IMG/VR virus record: IMGVR_UViG_3300042868_008063
Location: 1 to 36,780 of that record
Length of the DNA: 36,780 bases
Direction: 5' to 3' (one strand)
Source of the DNA: a virus
The notes below the pieces were generated by a model, which made no database searches, was not told the DNA's origin, and saw nothing but the letters and a program-made list of their open reading frames with translations. Shown here piece by piece: positions 25,910-33,316 of this stretch. Position numbers and translations under genes: made by a program. The first letter of the stretch is position 1; each line of letters starts with the position of its first letter.

Positions 25910-26155
25910 TTACAGATCCCCGAACGCCAGCCACCCCGCCGACACGTCGCCCGCCTGCGCCATGGCGAGAATCATCTCGAGCGGCGGCGTACACGTCCCG
26001 CACTCGTAGCGCGAGATGTGGATATTGGTGACCTCGCGCATCGGCTTAATCTGACTTTGCACCTTAGCCGCAAAGCTCGACTGACTGTCCTTGCGCTCGC
26101 GGCGTACCATCCGGATCCGGTCTGCAATCGTATTGCCTAGTACATCTCGTGTCAT
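25910..26155 (-). CDS. XRE/Cro-type helix-turn-helix regulator
   Basis: An 81-aa protein with a helix-turn-helix of the Cro/CI class: IADRIRMVRRERKDSQSSFAAKVQ, then TNIHISRYECGTCTPPLEMILAMAQ and the ending VSAGWLAFGD, typical of CI-like repressors. It likely binds an operator and switches phage gene sets. No protease-like or dimerisation domain is attached. An inverted repeat TCTGA/TCAGA (26158-26172) lies just before its start, which could be autoregulatory. With no integrase found, a stable lysogenic role is not supported. Confidence 0.85.
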   Translation of the reverse strand: MTRDVLGNTIADRIRMVRRERKDSQSSFAAKVQSQIKPMREVTNIHISRYECGTCTPPLEMILAMAQAGDVSAGWLAFGDL

Positions 26156-26157
26156 CG

Positions 26158-26172
26158 TCTGATCAGGTCAGA
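26158..26172 (-). promoter_or_regulatory. Inverted repeat before the XRE gene
   Basis: TCTGA and TCAGA arms (26158-26162 and 26168-26172) separated by 5 bases, 3-17 bases before the XRE start codon. It overlaps where the ribosome-binding site would be. It could be an operator or an mRNA hairpin, but the arms are short and this may be chance. Confidence 0.3.
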
Positions 26173-26175
26173 GTG

Positions 26176-26484
26176 TTAGAAAGGTGTAAATCGTGGAAGT
26201 CCTACACTTGGCGGCGTCGCCGCTGGCGCGACCGGTGGCGTTAACAATTGGTCCAGCAACTCAAGCGACGCTGGCCCGACCACCTGCCCGTGCTCGAGCC
26301 GTTCCGCCCGCCAGGCTAACGCCGCATTAATTGGCACCCGCGTCACCGTCCGCGATCCGGCACCGATTGCCCGTTTCACGCACGGTAACGGGTGCTCAAC
26401 GTCAGCGAGCCGTTGATAGACTCGCGTTTTGGTGACACCGCACAACGCGGCCACCTCATCGACCGATAAATCTGGATCGTACAT
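26176..26484 (-). CDS. Small helix-turn-helix DNA-binding protein
   Basis: A 102-aa protein. The N-terminal LSVDEVAALCGVTKTRVYQRLADVEHP is a MerR/excisionase-like helix-turn-helix (helix-turn-helix 17 type) with a basic second half. A low-complexity Pro/Ala tail follows. It probably binds DNA as a regulator or recombination accessory. It lies between the XRE gene and the VRR-NUC gene, with 8 bases upstream and 20 downstream. Confidence 0.65.
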   Translation of the reverse strand: MYDPDLSVDEVAALCGVTKTRVYQRLADVEHPLPCVKRAIGAGSRTVTRVPINAALAWRAERLEHGQVVGPASLELLDQLLTPPVAPAATPPSVGLPRFTPF

Positions 26485-26492
26485 ACACGCCC

Positions 26493-26861
26493 CTACGCTA
26501 TATCAAGTGTGAGGTATGCCGCCACATGCTGCCACGCGTCGTGTGCATTGCGTACAATGTGGACCGACCACCCGTGGTGCGCAAGTCGCGTAAGGAACGA
26601 CTGCTGCGTCAGCGAGACGCGGACGGGACCGACCGGCGCCTTGAACTCCAGCGCCAGCCCGCAGAACGGACCACGCGGCACCATCAGTACCCAGTCGGGC
26701 GCGCCGGCCGTGACGCCTTCGGCCTTAAGGATGCCCGCCTCGCGAGCGCCCCGCCGGCCGCCGTTCGGGATCGCGCACGCCGGCAGATCCCGCGTCGACG
26801 GATCCAGCCGGAAGCGTTGCACGAACAGCCGTTGCTCAATGGACTCAAGATGGCGCGGCAT
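26493..26861 (-). CDS. VRR-NUC domain nuclease
   Basis: A 122-aa stand-alone VRR-NUC protein. I start it at ATG 26861, which overlaps the exonuclease stop (TGATG). The motif set fits: AIPNGGRRGAREAG, KAEGVTAGAPDWVLM (D56), LALEFKAPVG (E72, K74) and LTQQSFLTRLAHHGW (Q86). Family enzymes are structure-selective or Holliday-type nucleases; in small phages they are thought to resolve recombination branches before packaging. It is likely to work with the ERF protein and exonuclease of the same block. Confidence 0.85.
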   Translation of the reverse strand: MPRHLESIEQRLFVQRFRLDPSTRDLPACAIPNGGRRGAREAGILKAEGVTAGAPDWVLMVPRGPFCGLALEFKAPVGPVRVSLTQQSFLTRLAHHGWSVHIVRNAHDAWQHVAAYLTLDIA

Positions 26862-27568
26862 CAGACCCCGAACACCGGCCGGATCGCCGCGTAGATGCTG
26901 GCGGTCGTCGCCACGTCCTGTGCGCAGTAATCCGCGATGGCCGTCCATTCTTGCCGCTGCGCCATCCCGTACATATCCGCCCCGGTGACGCCGGCCGTTT
27001 TCGGTGGCAGCCCGAGAAAGGTCGCCCACTCAGACAGCCCCTCGCCCTTAACCGGCGGCTCCCAGTTCGTCAGCACCGCTTTGCAGTCTACGTGATACGT
27101 CGTGCTGTACCTCTTAAACCACCCGGTCACGATCGACGGCGGGAGCGGCACGATGACGCCGAGCGCCAGCGATCGGAGCACAATAAAGCGCAGATCCCAA
27201 CTGCCATTCCACGTCACCACCCGCCCACCCGCGTGCCGCAGCTCGCGCCAGGCGGCGTCCAAAATGTTCGCCTCCTCGACCGGGGTCTGCGCCATCAGGA
27301 CGCCCCGCGTGGTGCCAATACAAAGAATACGCCCAAGCCGCGGGTTGAGGCTGCACACCTTTATGCGCTCGGTGGCCCACTTCGCGGCGTCCGCTTCACG
27401 CCACCGCCAGATCGCTTCCTGATCCTTGTAATTGGCTGGCGGCACACGGTCCTCCGCCCGATACGGCACGGCCAGTGCGGCCTCGAGCGGTACGGTTTCG
27501 ATGTCCAGCACAAGCGACTCGCGTTCCGCAAACGGATGCGCCGGGTCAGTAAGTTTGATTTGCGTCAT
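26861..27568 (-). CDS. DEDDy 3'-5' exonuclease (DnaQ/PolB-exo2-like)
   Basis: A 235-aa RNase H-fold exonuclease. I start at ATG 27568, overlapping the previous stop by ATGA; the longer frame upstream is not coding-like. Motif I is LVLDIETVP (D22, E24), motif II TWNGSWDLRFIVLRS (D125) and motif III DYCAQDVATT (Y214, D218): the Exo I-III set of the DEDDy class, and the DNA_pol_B_exo2 type of stand-alone protein. It could proofread host-polymerase work or trim ends for recombination. Confidence 0.88.
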   Translation of the reverse strand: MTQIKLTDPAHPFAERESLVLDIETVPLEAALAVPYRAEDRVPPANYKDQEAIWRWREADAAKWATERIKVCSLNPRLGRILCIGTTRGVLMAQTPVEEANILDAAWRELRHAGGRVVTWNGSWDLRFIVLRSLALGVIVPLPPSIVTGWFKRYSTTYHVDCKAVLTNWEPPVKGEGLSEWATFLGLPPKTAGVTGADMYGMAQRQEWTAIADYCAQDVATTASIYAAIRPVFGV

Positions 27569-28035
27569 CGGTTTTTTAATACCTCGTGAGCGGTTGCCAC
27601 CGTGGTGTGTTGCAACGTTGCGGCGCGTACTTGTTTGGGGTGTGCATAATCCGGCGGCGGCTGATCGCGCACGACGGTCGCCACCGGTAGCCCGAGGGCC
27701 CGAGCACGGATTGGATTGACCCACACGGCCGGCGCGTGCCCGTCCTTGCTCGTGACCGGTCCCAACGTTTTTGAGTTGACCGCGCCGTACGGCACCACAA
27801 TGGATAGCAGTGACCCGCGCCGCGGCATACGGCGCACGAGTTTTTGCGCCACGGCGGCCTGAATTACGCGATATATCGTGCGAATCGGCACATGGGCAAA
27901 CGCCTGCACGATTTGCGGCATCGTCTGCCCAGGCGAAGCGACCACACACGCGACCACCGGGTCAATCAGCTCATCGACGGAGTACACCGGTGGGTTATGC
28001 CGCGTCGCGTAATTCCGGTCTCGATGTTGCGTCAT
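27565..28035 (-). CDS. Winged helix-turn-helix DNA-binding protein
   Basis: A 156-aa protein overlapping the next upstream gene by ATGA. Residues ~18-75 (VDELIDPVVACVVASPGQTMPQIVQAFAHVPIRTIYRVIQAAVAQKLVRRMPR) are helix-turn-helix plus wing. A beta-rich second half with WVNPIRARALGLPVA is followed by a basic end. The role is uncertain: transcription regulator or replication-associated factor. It is in the middle of the early block. Confidence 0.65.
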   Translation of the reverse strand: MTQHRDRNYATRHNPPVYSVDELIDPVVACVVASPGQTMPQIVQAFAHVPIRTIYRVIQAAVAQKLVRRMPRRGSLLSIVVPYGAVNSKTLGPVTSKDGHAPAVWVNPIRARALGLPVATVVRDQPPPDYAHPKQVRAATLQHTTVATAHEVLKNR

Positions 28036-28238
28036 GACTTAATCCCGATCAGTGCGGCGGCTTGAATGAATCGCGTTTCGATGTCGCGCACCGCCGTCTG
28101 AATCTTCCGAGACGCGACCGGCACGCCAAACATCTCGCCCTTGGTCAGTGCCTCCTCAACCGCTCGGCACCGGACGGCAATCGTCTCCGCGTGTTGCGCG
28201 AGGACGCGGACGTATTTGCGAAGCTGCGCGTCAGTCAT
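28032..28238 (-). CDS. Small helical protein of the MTDA cassette
   Basis: A 68-aa helical protein beginning MTDAQLRKYV, followed by two long amphipathic stretches. I chose this start because the ATG overlaps the 33-codon upstream gene's stop by ATGA. The MTDA opening is shared with two neighbouring genes. The function is unknown; it belongs to a duplicated set of small genes. Confidence 0.55.
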   Translation of the reverse strand: MTDAQLRKYVRVLAQHAETIAVRCRAVEEALTKGEMFGVPVASRKIQTAVRDIETRFIQAAALIGIKS

Positions 28239-28336
28239 CTCCGCTTCCCGTTCAGCAGCCTGCGCGTCCTGCGGGCCACAGCGGCCACGGCTGACAGCAG
28301 CAGCAGGGCAATGGCAGTGCGTTCTGGCAATGTCAT
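28235..28336 (-). CDS. 33-aa single-membrane-segment microprotein
   Basis: A very short gene, MTLPERTAIALLLLSAVAAV then a basic ARRTRRLLNGKRR tail. Start and stop both overlap neighbours by ATGA (28333-28336 and 28235-28238), so it is well framed. One clear transmembrane helix with a positive C-terminal end predicts a tail facing the cytoplasm or an N-out anchor. It resembles the N-terminus of the TM protein encoded at 29260-29574 (MTPLERVLALMLLVSAAAVL), suggesting a duplication. It may be a membrane decoy or superinfection-exclusion protein; this is inference. Confidence 0.6.
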   Translation of the reverse strand: MTLPERTAIALLLLSAVAAVARRTRRLLNGKRR

Positions 28337-28626
28337 GGCTGCGTCCCAGCGTCGGCGGTGCGGGCGGCGTCGAGTCGATCGTTGTAGTCCCGCACCACGC
28401 CGCACAGCATGAGGTACTGGTCCGGCTCGTAGGCTGTCCCCTGTGCGCCAATGAAGTCCTCAATGCTGTCAGCGAGCGACGCCCCATCCCGCCTCGCGTC
28501 GTCGCGCTCGCGGGTGAGCGTGGCAAACGCTGCCATCACGGGGCACGTTGGCGAGTGGTTCGCCGCATTGTTCGCGTGCCAATCGTCGCCGCACGTACAC
28601 ATCGGCACCTCCTTCGCGTCCGTCAT
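28333..28626 (-). CDS. Small protein with zinc-binding-like Cys/His N-terminus (MTDA family)
   Basis: A 97-aa protein beginning MTDAKEV, then CTCGDDWHANNAANHSPTCP, a CxC...H...H...C cluster that could bind zinc. The next part, ATLTRERDDARRDGASLADSIEDF, repeats elements of the 28623-29267 product. The neighbours overlap by ATGA on both sides. No known family. The shared segments indicate duplication within this block. Confidence 0.55.
   Translation of the reverse strand: MTDAKEVPMCTCGDDWHANNAANHSPTCPVMAAFATLTRERDDARRDGASLADSIEDFIGAQGTAYEPDQYLMLCGVVRDYNDRLDAARTADAGTQP
28485..28508 (-). repeat. 24-bp repeat, copy 1
   Basis: A 24-base segment (CATCCCGCCTCGCG...CGCGCT on the plus strand) that recurs exactly at 28799-28822. 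The bases after it (CGCTCGCGGGTGAG) recur at 28987-29000. The three copies lie in the coiled-coil parts of two neighbouring genes. Confidence 0.75.
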
Positions 28627-29267
28627 GGCGTGGCCTCGGTGGGGGTGGTGGCGATGCGGGCGGCGTCGGCCTTCGCCTTCACTGCCGAGCGCGTCCAGTC
28701 GTACTCACGCGCCGTTACGTTGTCGTGGCCGTCGCGCCAGTCGCCGCAGTTCCACCCTTCGCGGAACGCGATAGCCAGCAACTCGCGCACTTCCGCCGCA
28801 TCCCGCCTCGCGTCGTCGCGCTGTGCGCGGAGTTCTTCTACCTGTTCAGCGTAGTCAAACGCCTCGTCGTCAATCTCTCGCCGACGCTGCACCGCCTCGT
28901 CGCGCTGTTGAATTGCTTCCTCGCGCAGTCTGAGCAAGTTCGCTTGTTCGATCAGCAGACCAGACCAGTTTTCCCGCAGCGCATCCCGCTCGCGGGTGAG
29001 GGTGGCAAGCTCGGCAGCAAGCGCCGATATGTTGTGTTCAGCTTCAATCAACGCCGCCAGCAGTAACGCGCCTTCGCCAGCCGCCAGTGTATACCCTCGC
29101 TCCGCACACCGGCGCGTCCACGCCATCCGGTCGTATGCCGTCCCTTCGTACACGACATGCCCTTTTCCGCCGCGTTTCGTCAACGTGTCTGCCGGGTCGG
29201 CCAGCTTGCCAGAAAACGCCCCATCGGCGGCCGCGTCAAGCTGCTCCGCAGGCATCGCGTCAGTCAT
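28623..29267 (-). CDS. Coiled-coil protein (MTDA family)
   Basis: A 214-aa protein starting MTDAMPAEQ. Residues 30-45 (TKRGGKGHVVYEGTAYDRM) form a small beta part; ~75-180 are a long charged coiled coil (LATLTRERDALREN, LRAQRDDARRDAAEV). A short C-terminal piece with GWNCGDWRDG follows. Short DNA and protein segments are shared with the 28333-28626 gene. The function is unknown; coiled coil, small neighbours with membrane segments and early expression suggest a cell-envelope or host-takeover role. Confidence 0.55.
   Translation of the reverse strand: MTDAMPAEQLDAAADGAFSGKLADPADTLTKRGGKGHVVYEGTAYDRMAWTRRCAERGYTLAAGEGALLLAALIEAEHNISALAAELATLTRERDALRENWSGLLIEQANLLRLREEAIQQRDEAVQRRREIDDEAFDYAEQVEELRAQRDDARRDAAEVRELLAIAFREGWNCGDWRDGHDNVTAREYDWTRSAVKAKADAARIATTPTEATP
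28799..28822 (-). repeat. 24-bp repeat, copy 2
   Basis: Exact copy of 28485-28508, in the gene next to it. Evidence of segmental duplication inside the microcassette. Confidence 0.75.
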
Positions 29268-29574
29268 GTGTCACCTCCCTTGCTTTTCGGCGTAGCATCG
29301 GCGCGCATCCTAAGCACAACAGGACCACATCGTCCGCCAGGTCCACCATCTCGCGCACTTTAGAAACGGCGCCGCACAGGTCGCACGTCTCGCCGTCGGT
29401 GCAGGCGGTATCCATGCGTCGGAAATAGGTCTCGTACATCCTTGTTGTTTCGTGCGCGACCCGTGCCGCTTCGCGCTGCTCCGCTTCGCGCAATATGCGC
29501 CAAGTGCGCCAGTACAGCACCGCCGCCGCCGACACCAGCAGCATTAACGCAAGCACCCGCTCGAGCGGAGTCAT
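29260..29574 (-). CDS. Membrane-anchored protein with cysteine pairs
   Basis: A 104-aa protein. Residues 1-25 (MTPLERVLALMLLVSAAAVLYWRT) are a transmembrane helix. A charged helix follows, then CDLC...CLGC pairs (about residues 63-90) that may bind zinc. Start and stop overlap neighbours (ATGA with the helicase; 8 bases with the next gene). It is related by its N-terminus to the 33-aa microprotein encoded at 28235-28336. The function is unknown. Confidence 0.6.
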   Translation of the reverse strand: MTPLERVLALMLLVSAAAVLYWRTWRILREAEQREAARVAHETTRMYETYFRRMDTACTDGETCDLCGAVSKVREMVDLADDVVLLCLGCAPMLRRKAREVTHD

Positions 29575-31844
29575 GCGGCGGTCACCCCGAATAGGTCACT
29601 TTGCGACGTTGCTTCTTTTAGGTTGCGGCACGCGTGCGCCCAATACGATGGCTTAAGTTCAGCGCCGATAAATCGCCGACCCATCTTGAGCGCACAGACA
29701 CCTTCCGACCCGATCCCCGTAAACGGCGATGCCACCAAGTCGCCGGGGTTGCTCCACAACTGGATGGCGCGCTCAATCACGTCGAGCTGCAACGGGCACA
29801 AATGCTTCTCGTCCTTGCTGTCTCGTGCCTGGCGCACGTTAAGCGTCCGCGTCTGGTCAATGTCAAACCATACCGGAGACGCGACCTTTTGCCAAAGATC
29901 CAGCGAGAAGTCCGCCGGCGTATGGGTCACTGGCGTTTGTTCAGCCGGCCCCCATTTGCGGAACACCACAAGATAGTCAGGCATCCCGACCCTCGAGAAC
30001 GTCGCGTTATTCTGAATCGTTTTGTACAGCAACCCGTGCGCCTTGGTGCGCTGCATCTCGGTCACAGGATCCTTCCAGATCGTGACCTCGGAGTGATACG
30101 TCCATCCTGCGGCTTCGGCGGCACGAATCACGTCGCCGCGAAAGTCGCGCAACCCACTGACGCCGTGCTTCCACTTAAAGGACGGCAGCTGCGACACGTG
30201 AACCGCCATCAGCCGGCCAGTCATCGTCGTCCGGTGCAGTTCGGGAAGCAGATAGCCGAAGTGCCGGAAGAAGTCATCATCGTCGGAAACGTTGCCCATA
30301 TCACGCGGGTCGTCGCTGTACGTATACAGATTCGCAAACGGCGGCGAGTAGACCGAGAAGCCGATGGACTCGGACGGCAATGCCCGCCACACGGCCACGC
30401 AGTCGTCGTTGTGGAGTGTCCATCGGTCGCCCGTGCCCACAACGCCTAGGCCGCCTTCCGCAAGCATCGGCACCACGTCTGACTCGCCCTGCTCTTGCTT
30501 CATTGAGGATACCATACGGCGTTGCATCTCCTGATGTTGTGTTTCTTTCTGGATAAGAGCATCGCGGACAGCTCCCTCTGATTCAGCGGCCACGAGATAG
30601 GCAATGACTTCCCGCGTCTGTCCAAACCGATAGGACCGACGAAGCGCCTGATACAGCATTTCATACGAGTAAGACAACCCTGCAAAAATCATTCTGGCGC
30701 AATGTTGCCAATTCATGCCGAACCCGGCGATGGACGGCTTGGTAAGCAGCACGCGGATACGTCCTTCCGAAAAGTCGAGAAGTCGCCGTTCCTTCTCTTC
30801 CGGCGTGTGATCGCCGCGCACTTCAACTACATCAGGCATCAGTGCCCGCACGGCTTCGGCTTCGTACGTCGTGTGAACCCAGATTACCCACGACTCGCCC
30901 GGCTCCGCGTTTACGATGCGCGCCACGGCGGCGGCACGATCCGCCGCCGTCAGACGCAGTTCTCGATGCAGCCCTGTCGCGGACAGCGACTGGCCGGCGA
31001 ACAGCTCGCCCGTGTCCAACTGGCGGGCCATGTGATCGACGCCCACAATCTCGTGGCGGACGGAGAGCGGCGGCAGCACGTAGCGGGCGCCGTCGTACGG
31101 CGTGCCGTTTGGCCGCCTCAGATCTGCCGGCGTGCGGATCGCCACGCTCCACGACGCGCACCACGACCAGAAGGCAGTTTCCGCGTGCTTCTTGAGCCGC
31201 CACGTGCCCGTATCGCTTAGATCGTTAATAAAGAATCGCGCCAGCATGTCCGTCATATTCATGGCGCCGACAAACTCGGCATGGTTGCCCAGTTCATCAA
31301 AATCGTTGGGGCTTGGCGTGGCGGTGCAGGCCAGCTTCCACCGATGCTGCCGGAACGTGTCGATGATCCGGATGCGCGTCTTGCCCATCATGTTTTTTAA
31401 AATGCTAGACTCATCGAGCACGACGCCCACGAACTGAGACGGGTCGAGATGGTCCATGCGGTCGTAATTGCACACGACCACACGGGATGCGTCGTCGGCG
31501 CCCGTGCCGGTCATATCGCGGATTACGCGAGCCGTCACGCCGATGCGAGCGGCTTCGCGCACTGTCTGCGCAGCCACGGCCAACGGCGCCAGAATCAGCA
31601 CCTGTTCGCCCGTAATGCGAGCCACGGCATCGGCCCATGCCACCTGCATAGCCGTTTTACCGAGCCCTGTGTCAGCAAACAGCGCAGCCGTGCCGCGGCG
31701 CAGCGCCCATCGCACAAGGTGCGATTGCCAGTCAAACAACGAAAATGGCAGCGCTACCGCGTCGGCCGCCGATGCCGATAACCCTTGAGGAGACTGTGCC
31801 AATCGCTTGCTGGCGACATACTCAAAATAGTTAGGACTGGTCAT
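29571..31844 (-). CDS. Superfamily II helicase fused to N4-type DNA methyltransferase
   Basis: A 757-aa fusion. Residues ~35-440 are an SNF2/SF2 helicase: Walker A ADTGLGKT (57-64), DESS (144-147), TATPSPND (174-181) and the motif VI-like QALRRSYRFGQ (399-409). Residues ~475-757 are a beta-class amino-methyltransferase: SPPF (500-503) comes first and SPFTGIGSEG (706-715) near the end, the circularly permuted order. SPPF rather than DPPY favours N4-cytosine methylation. AGGA lies 5 bases before ATG 31844, so I reject the longer start at 31862. It may couple replication or unwinding to methylation that evades host restriction. Confidence 0.9.
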   Translation of the reverse strand: MTSPNYFEYVASKRLAQSPQGLSASAADAVALPFSLFDWQSHLVRWALRRGTAALFADTGLGKTAMQVAWADAVARITGEQVLILAPLAVAAQTVREAARIGVTARVIRDMTGTGADDASRVVVCNYDRMDHLDPSQFVGVVLDESSILKNMMGKTRIRIIDTFRQHRWKLACTATPSPNDFDELGNHAEFVGAMNMTDMLARFFINDLSDTGTWRLKKHAETAFWSWCASWSVAIRTPADLRRPNGTPYDGARYVLPPLSVRHEIVGVDHMARQLDTGELFAGQSLSATGLHRELRLTAADRAAAVARIVNAEPGESWVIWVHTTYEAEAVRALMPDVVEVRGDHTPEEKERRLLDFSEGRIRVLLTKPSIAGFGMNWQHCARMIFAGLSYSYEMLYQALRRSYRFGQTREVIAYLVAAESEGAVRDALIQKETQHQEMQRRMVSSMKQEQGESDVVPMLAEGGLGVVGTGDRWTLHNDDCVAVWRALPSESIGFSVYSPPFANLYTYSDDPRDMGNVSDDDDFFRHFGYLLPELHRTTMTGRLMAVHVSQLPSFKWKHGVSGLRDFRGDVIRAAEAAGWTYHSEVTIWKDPVTEMQRTKAHGLLYKTIQNNATFSRVGMPDYLVVFRKWGPAEQTPVTHTPADFSLDLWQKVASPVWFDIDQTRTLNVRQARDSKDEKHLCPLQLDVIERAIQLWSNPGDLVASPFTGIGSEGVCALKMGRRFIGAELKPSYWAHACRNLKEATSQSDLFGVTAA

Positions 31845-32004
31845 AAATTTCCTCTCGAGCATGCGACTTCCGCATCGTGATTATGCTTTTCAACAAAGCG
31901 CGTCGATATTGTGCGACGCTTTGAAAGGTGGCCGCATACTTATCGTTAACAATCAGCGCATAAATCAGGCGCAACTCGCGGATCGGGTCCGTAGTGCTAT
32001 TCAT
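31831..32004 (-). CDS. 57-aa helical protein before the helicase
   Basis: A 57-codon gene beginning MNSTTDPIRELRLIYALIV, with YAATFQSVAQYRRALLKSIITM and a basic end. Its ATG overlaps the upstream stop by ATGA (32001-32004), and its own stop overlaps the helicase start by 14 bases. The frame fills the otherwise empty stretch between the two genes, which supports it. No family is known. Confidence 0.65.
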   Translation of the reverse strand: MNSTTDPIRELRLIYALIVNDKYAATFQSVAQYRRALLKSIITMRKSHAREEIYDQS

Positions 32005-32192
32005 ACGTCGGCTTCCTCTCGCATCACGTCCATCGATTCAAACAGCAGCGGATCAAGCTCGTATCCCGTGTCGCGATCTTCCTGCGCCTGGGCAAACCGA
32101 TGCCGATCGACGGCGCGCTGATATTGGTCACGCTCAAGCCAATCCTCATCTCGATCGTTCATCGTGTCCCAGTGCCCGTCGTCCATGTTCAT
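32001..32192 (-). CDS. Acidic 63-aa protein
   Basis: Starts at ATG 32192 (MNMDDGHWDTMND), overlapping the previous stop by ATGA. Very acidic, with DEDWLERDQYQRAVDRHRFAQAQ and EELD-type ends. The size and charge recall DNA-mimic or inhibitor proteins, but I recognise no such family. The function is unknown. Confidence 0.55.
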   Translation of the reverse strand: MNMDDGHWDTMNDRDEDWLERDQYQRAVDRHRFAQAQEDRDTGYELDPLLFESMDVMREEADV

Positions 32193-32539
32193 CGTACCCT
32201 CATCGTGTAAATCGTGAGCGTTTCGCGCAGATCCGCCATGCACTGCGCTTCGTGTGTCGTCCCTAATGCCGTGTGCCAGTGCCGCACGGCCAGCACCAGC
32301 TCGGCGTCCTGCGCCATTGTCACCCGACGCCGTTCGTTGTCCGTCTCAAGCGCCACCACCTGCGACTCGGCCTCGCGCAACATCTGCGTCCGACGGTGCA
32401 GCGTCTGCGACAACAGCTCGTAGCTACGCTCGTAATCCCGCAAGTACGCCGCCATCACATGCAACCGTTGCTCAAGCAACGGCCGTGGTGCCGCCTCATG
32501 CAGAAAGAAGTCGGCCAGAATCTGATCAACCGTCCTCAC
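32189..32539 (-). CDS. Helical protein of the early block
   Basis: About 116 aa. The GTG at 32539 overlaps the upstream stop (GTGA) and gives VRTVDQILADFFLHEAA; ATG 32551 is an alternative 4 codons earlier. The rest is one long charged helix with coiled-coil character (LRDYERSYELLSQTLHRRTQMLREAE). No DNA-binding or enzymatic motif was seen. The function is unknown. Confidence 0.5.
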   Translation of the reverse strand: MRTVDQILADFFLHEAAPRPLLEQRLHVMAAYLRDYERSYELLSQTLHRRTQMLREAESQVVALETDNERRRVTMAQDAELVLAVRHWHTALGTTHEAQCMADLRETLTIYTMRVR

Positions 32540-32865
32540 GCTTTGCACCACACGGCAATCTCGCGACCGTGCGAGCTTGCCCGCATCGATGGCCGCCGCT
32601 TTGCCGTCTTGCGGATCACACCGCGGCGGGCCAGCCCCGACATCATCGCCCCGACCGCGTTATTGGCATTGCTCGCGCCATCCGGCCGTGGCAACCCGAC
32701 GCGCTCAAGCACGTCCTCGCTCGTGAACTGCGCGTTGGGGTTGTACCGCAGCAGCTTCACCACCGCGGCGACAAACGCCACGCGCCAGGCTTGCACATCC
32801 TCTGCCGCCTCCGCCTGCGTCTGTCCGCGCTCTTTCAAGTGCAGCCCGAGCTGTGCCGGGCTCAT
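32536..32865 (-). CDS. Winged-helix-like small protein
   Basis: A 109-aa protein starting at ATG 32865, overlapping the upstream stop by ATGA. The C-terminal ~70 residues (TSEDVLERVGLPRPDGASNANNAVGAMMSGLARRGVIRK) have the layout of a winged-helix domain found in small phage early proteins that accompany replication genes. An N-terminal Gln/Glu-rich helix precedes it. The specific role is unknown. Confidence 0.55.
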   Translation of the reverse strand: MSPAQLGLHLKERGQTQAEAAEDVQAWRVAFVAAVVKLLRYNPNAQFTSEDVLERVGLPRPDGASNANNAVGAMMSGLARRGVIRKTAKRRPSMRASSHGREIAVWCKA

Positions 32866-33047
32866 GACCGCACCGCATCGCGCAGATTCGCCGCCGTCAG
32901 GCACTCCGCGCAGATCGGCCGGCGCGAAATTCGCGTCACCGCCTCAATCCCGACCACCTGCCCGCACAACACCGGAAAGCGCCCCGCCGTCTGGCTCAAC
33001 GGCACATGCTCGTAGGTCTCATCCAGTAAATGCCGCACCTGCTCCAT
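32862..33047 (-). CDS. Small zinc-ribbon-like protein after the second promoter
   Basis: A 61-aa protein, first gene after promoter P2, with GGAG 7 bases before its ATG. The CGQVVGIEAVTRISRRPICAEC pattern gives one Cys and a later CxxC, a possible zinc knuckle. No family was recognised. As the first gene of the P2 unit it is probably expressed early and strongly. Confidence 0.55.
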   Translation of the reverse strand: MEQVRHLLDETYEHVPLSQTAGRFPVLCGQVVGIEAVTRISRRPICAECLTAANLRDAVRS

Positions 33048-33084
33048 AGCCGTGCTCCGTGTGTAAGGTGTCTGCCCGCGTCCG

Positions 33085-33118
33085 CTAGAATACTACATAT
33101 ATATATAAACTGCAATAG
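33085..33118 (-). promoter_or_regulatory. Early promoter P2
   Basis: On the minus strand TTGCAG (33110-33115) and TATTCT (33087-33092) are 17 bases apart. The whole 34-base element matches P1 at 28 of 34 positions, including the bases outside the two boxes. It lies directly after the stop codon of the 65-aa gene and about 40 bases upstream of the zinc-ribbon gene. RNA should begin near 33080. Confidence 0.8.
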
Positions 33119-33316
33119 CTATCGTGCATCCTTCAGCACATCCAGCAAGATCAGCGTAGCGGCCGCCCGTACAGATTGTTCGTACGAATCCGGCACCGAT
33201 CGCCACCGACACCACAACCACTGGAGCGCCCGCACCGTGTCGTCGGCGCACATCGTGCGCGCCACATCGGCCAGCTGCTGCCCCGCTTTGCGAGTTGCCG
33301 CCGCGTCAGGATTCAT
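33119..33316 (-). CDS. Hypothetical 65-aa helical protein
   Basis: Starts at ATG 33316 (MNPDAAATRKAGQQLADVA), overlapping the previous gene by 11 bases; I rejected longer starts. Mostly helical, with a WLWCRWRSVP patch. The stop abuts promoter P2. Function unknown. Confidence 0.5.
   Translation of the reverse strand: MNPDAAATRKAGQQLADVARTMCADDTVRALQWLWCRWRSVPDSYEQSVRAAATLILLDVLKDAR

Noticed and set aside
27569-27949. Longer start of the exonuclease frame (to 27949)
   Set aside because: The added 127 residues are low-complexity shadow of the preceding gene; ATG 27568 overlaps its stop by ATGA and starts next to the exonuclease fold.
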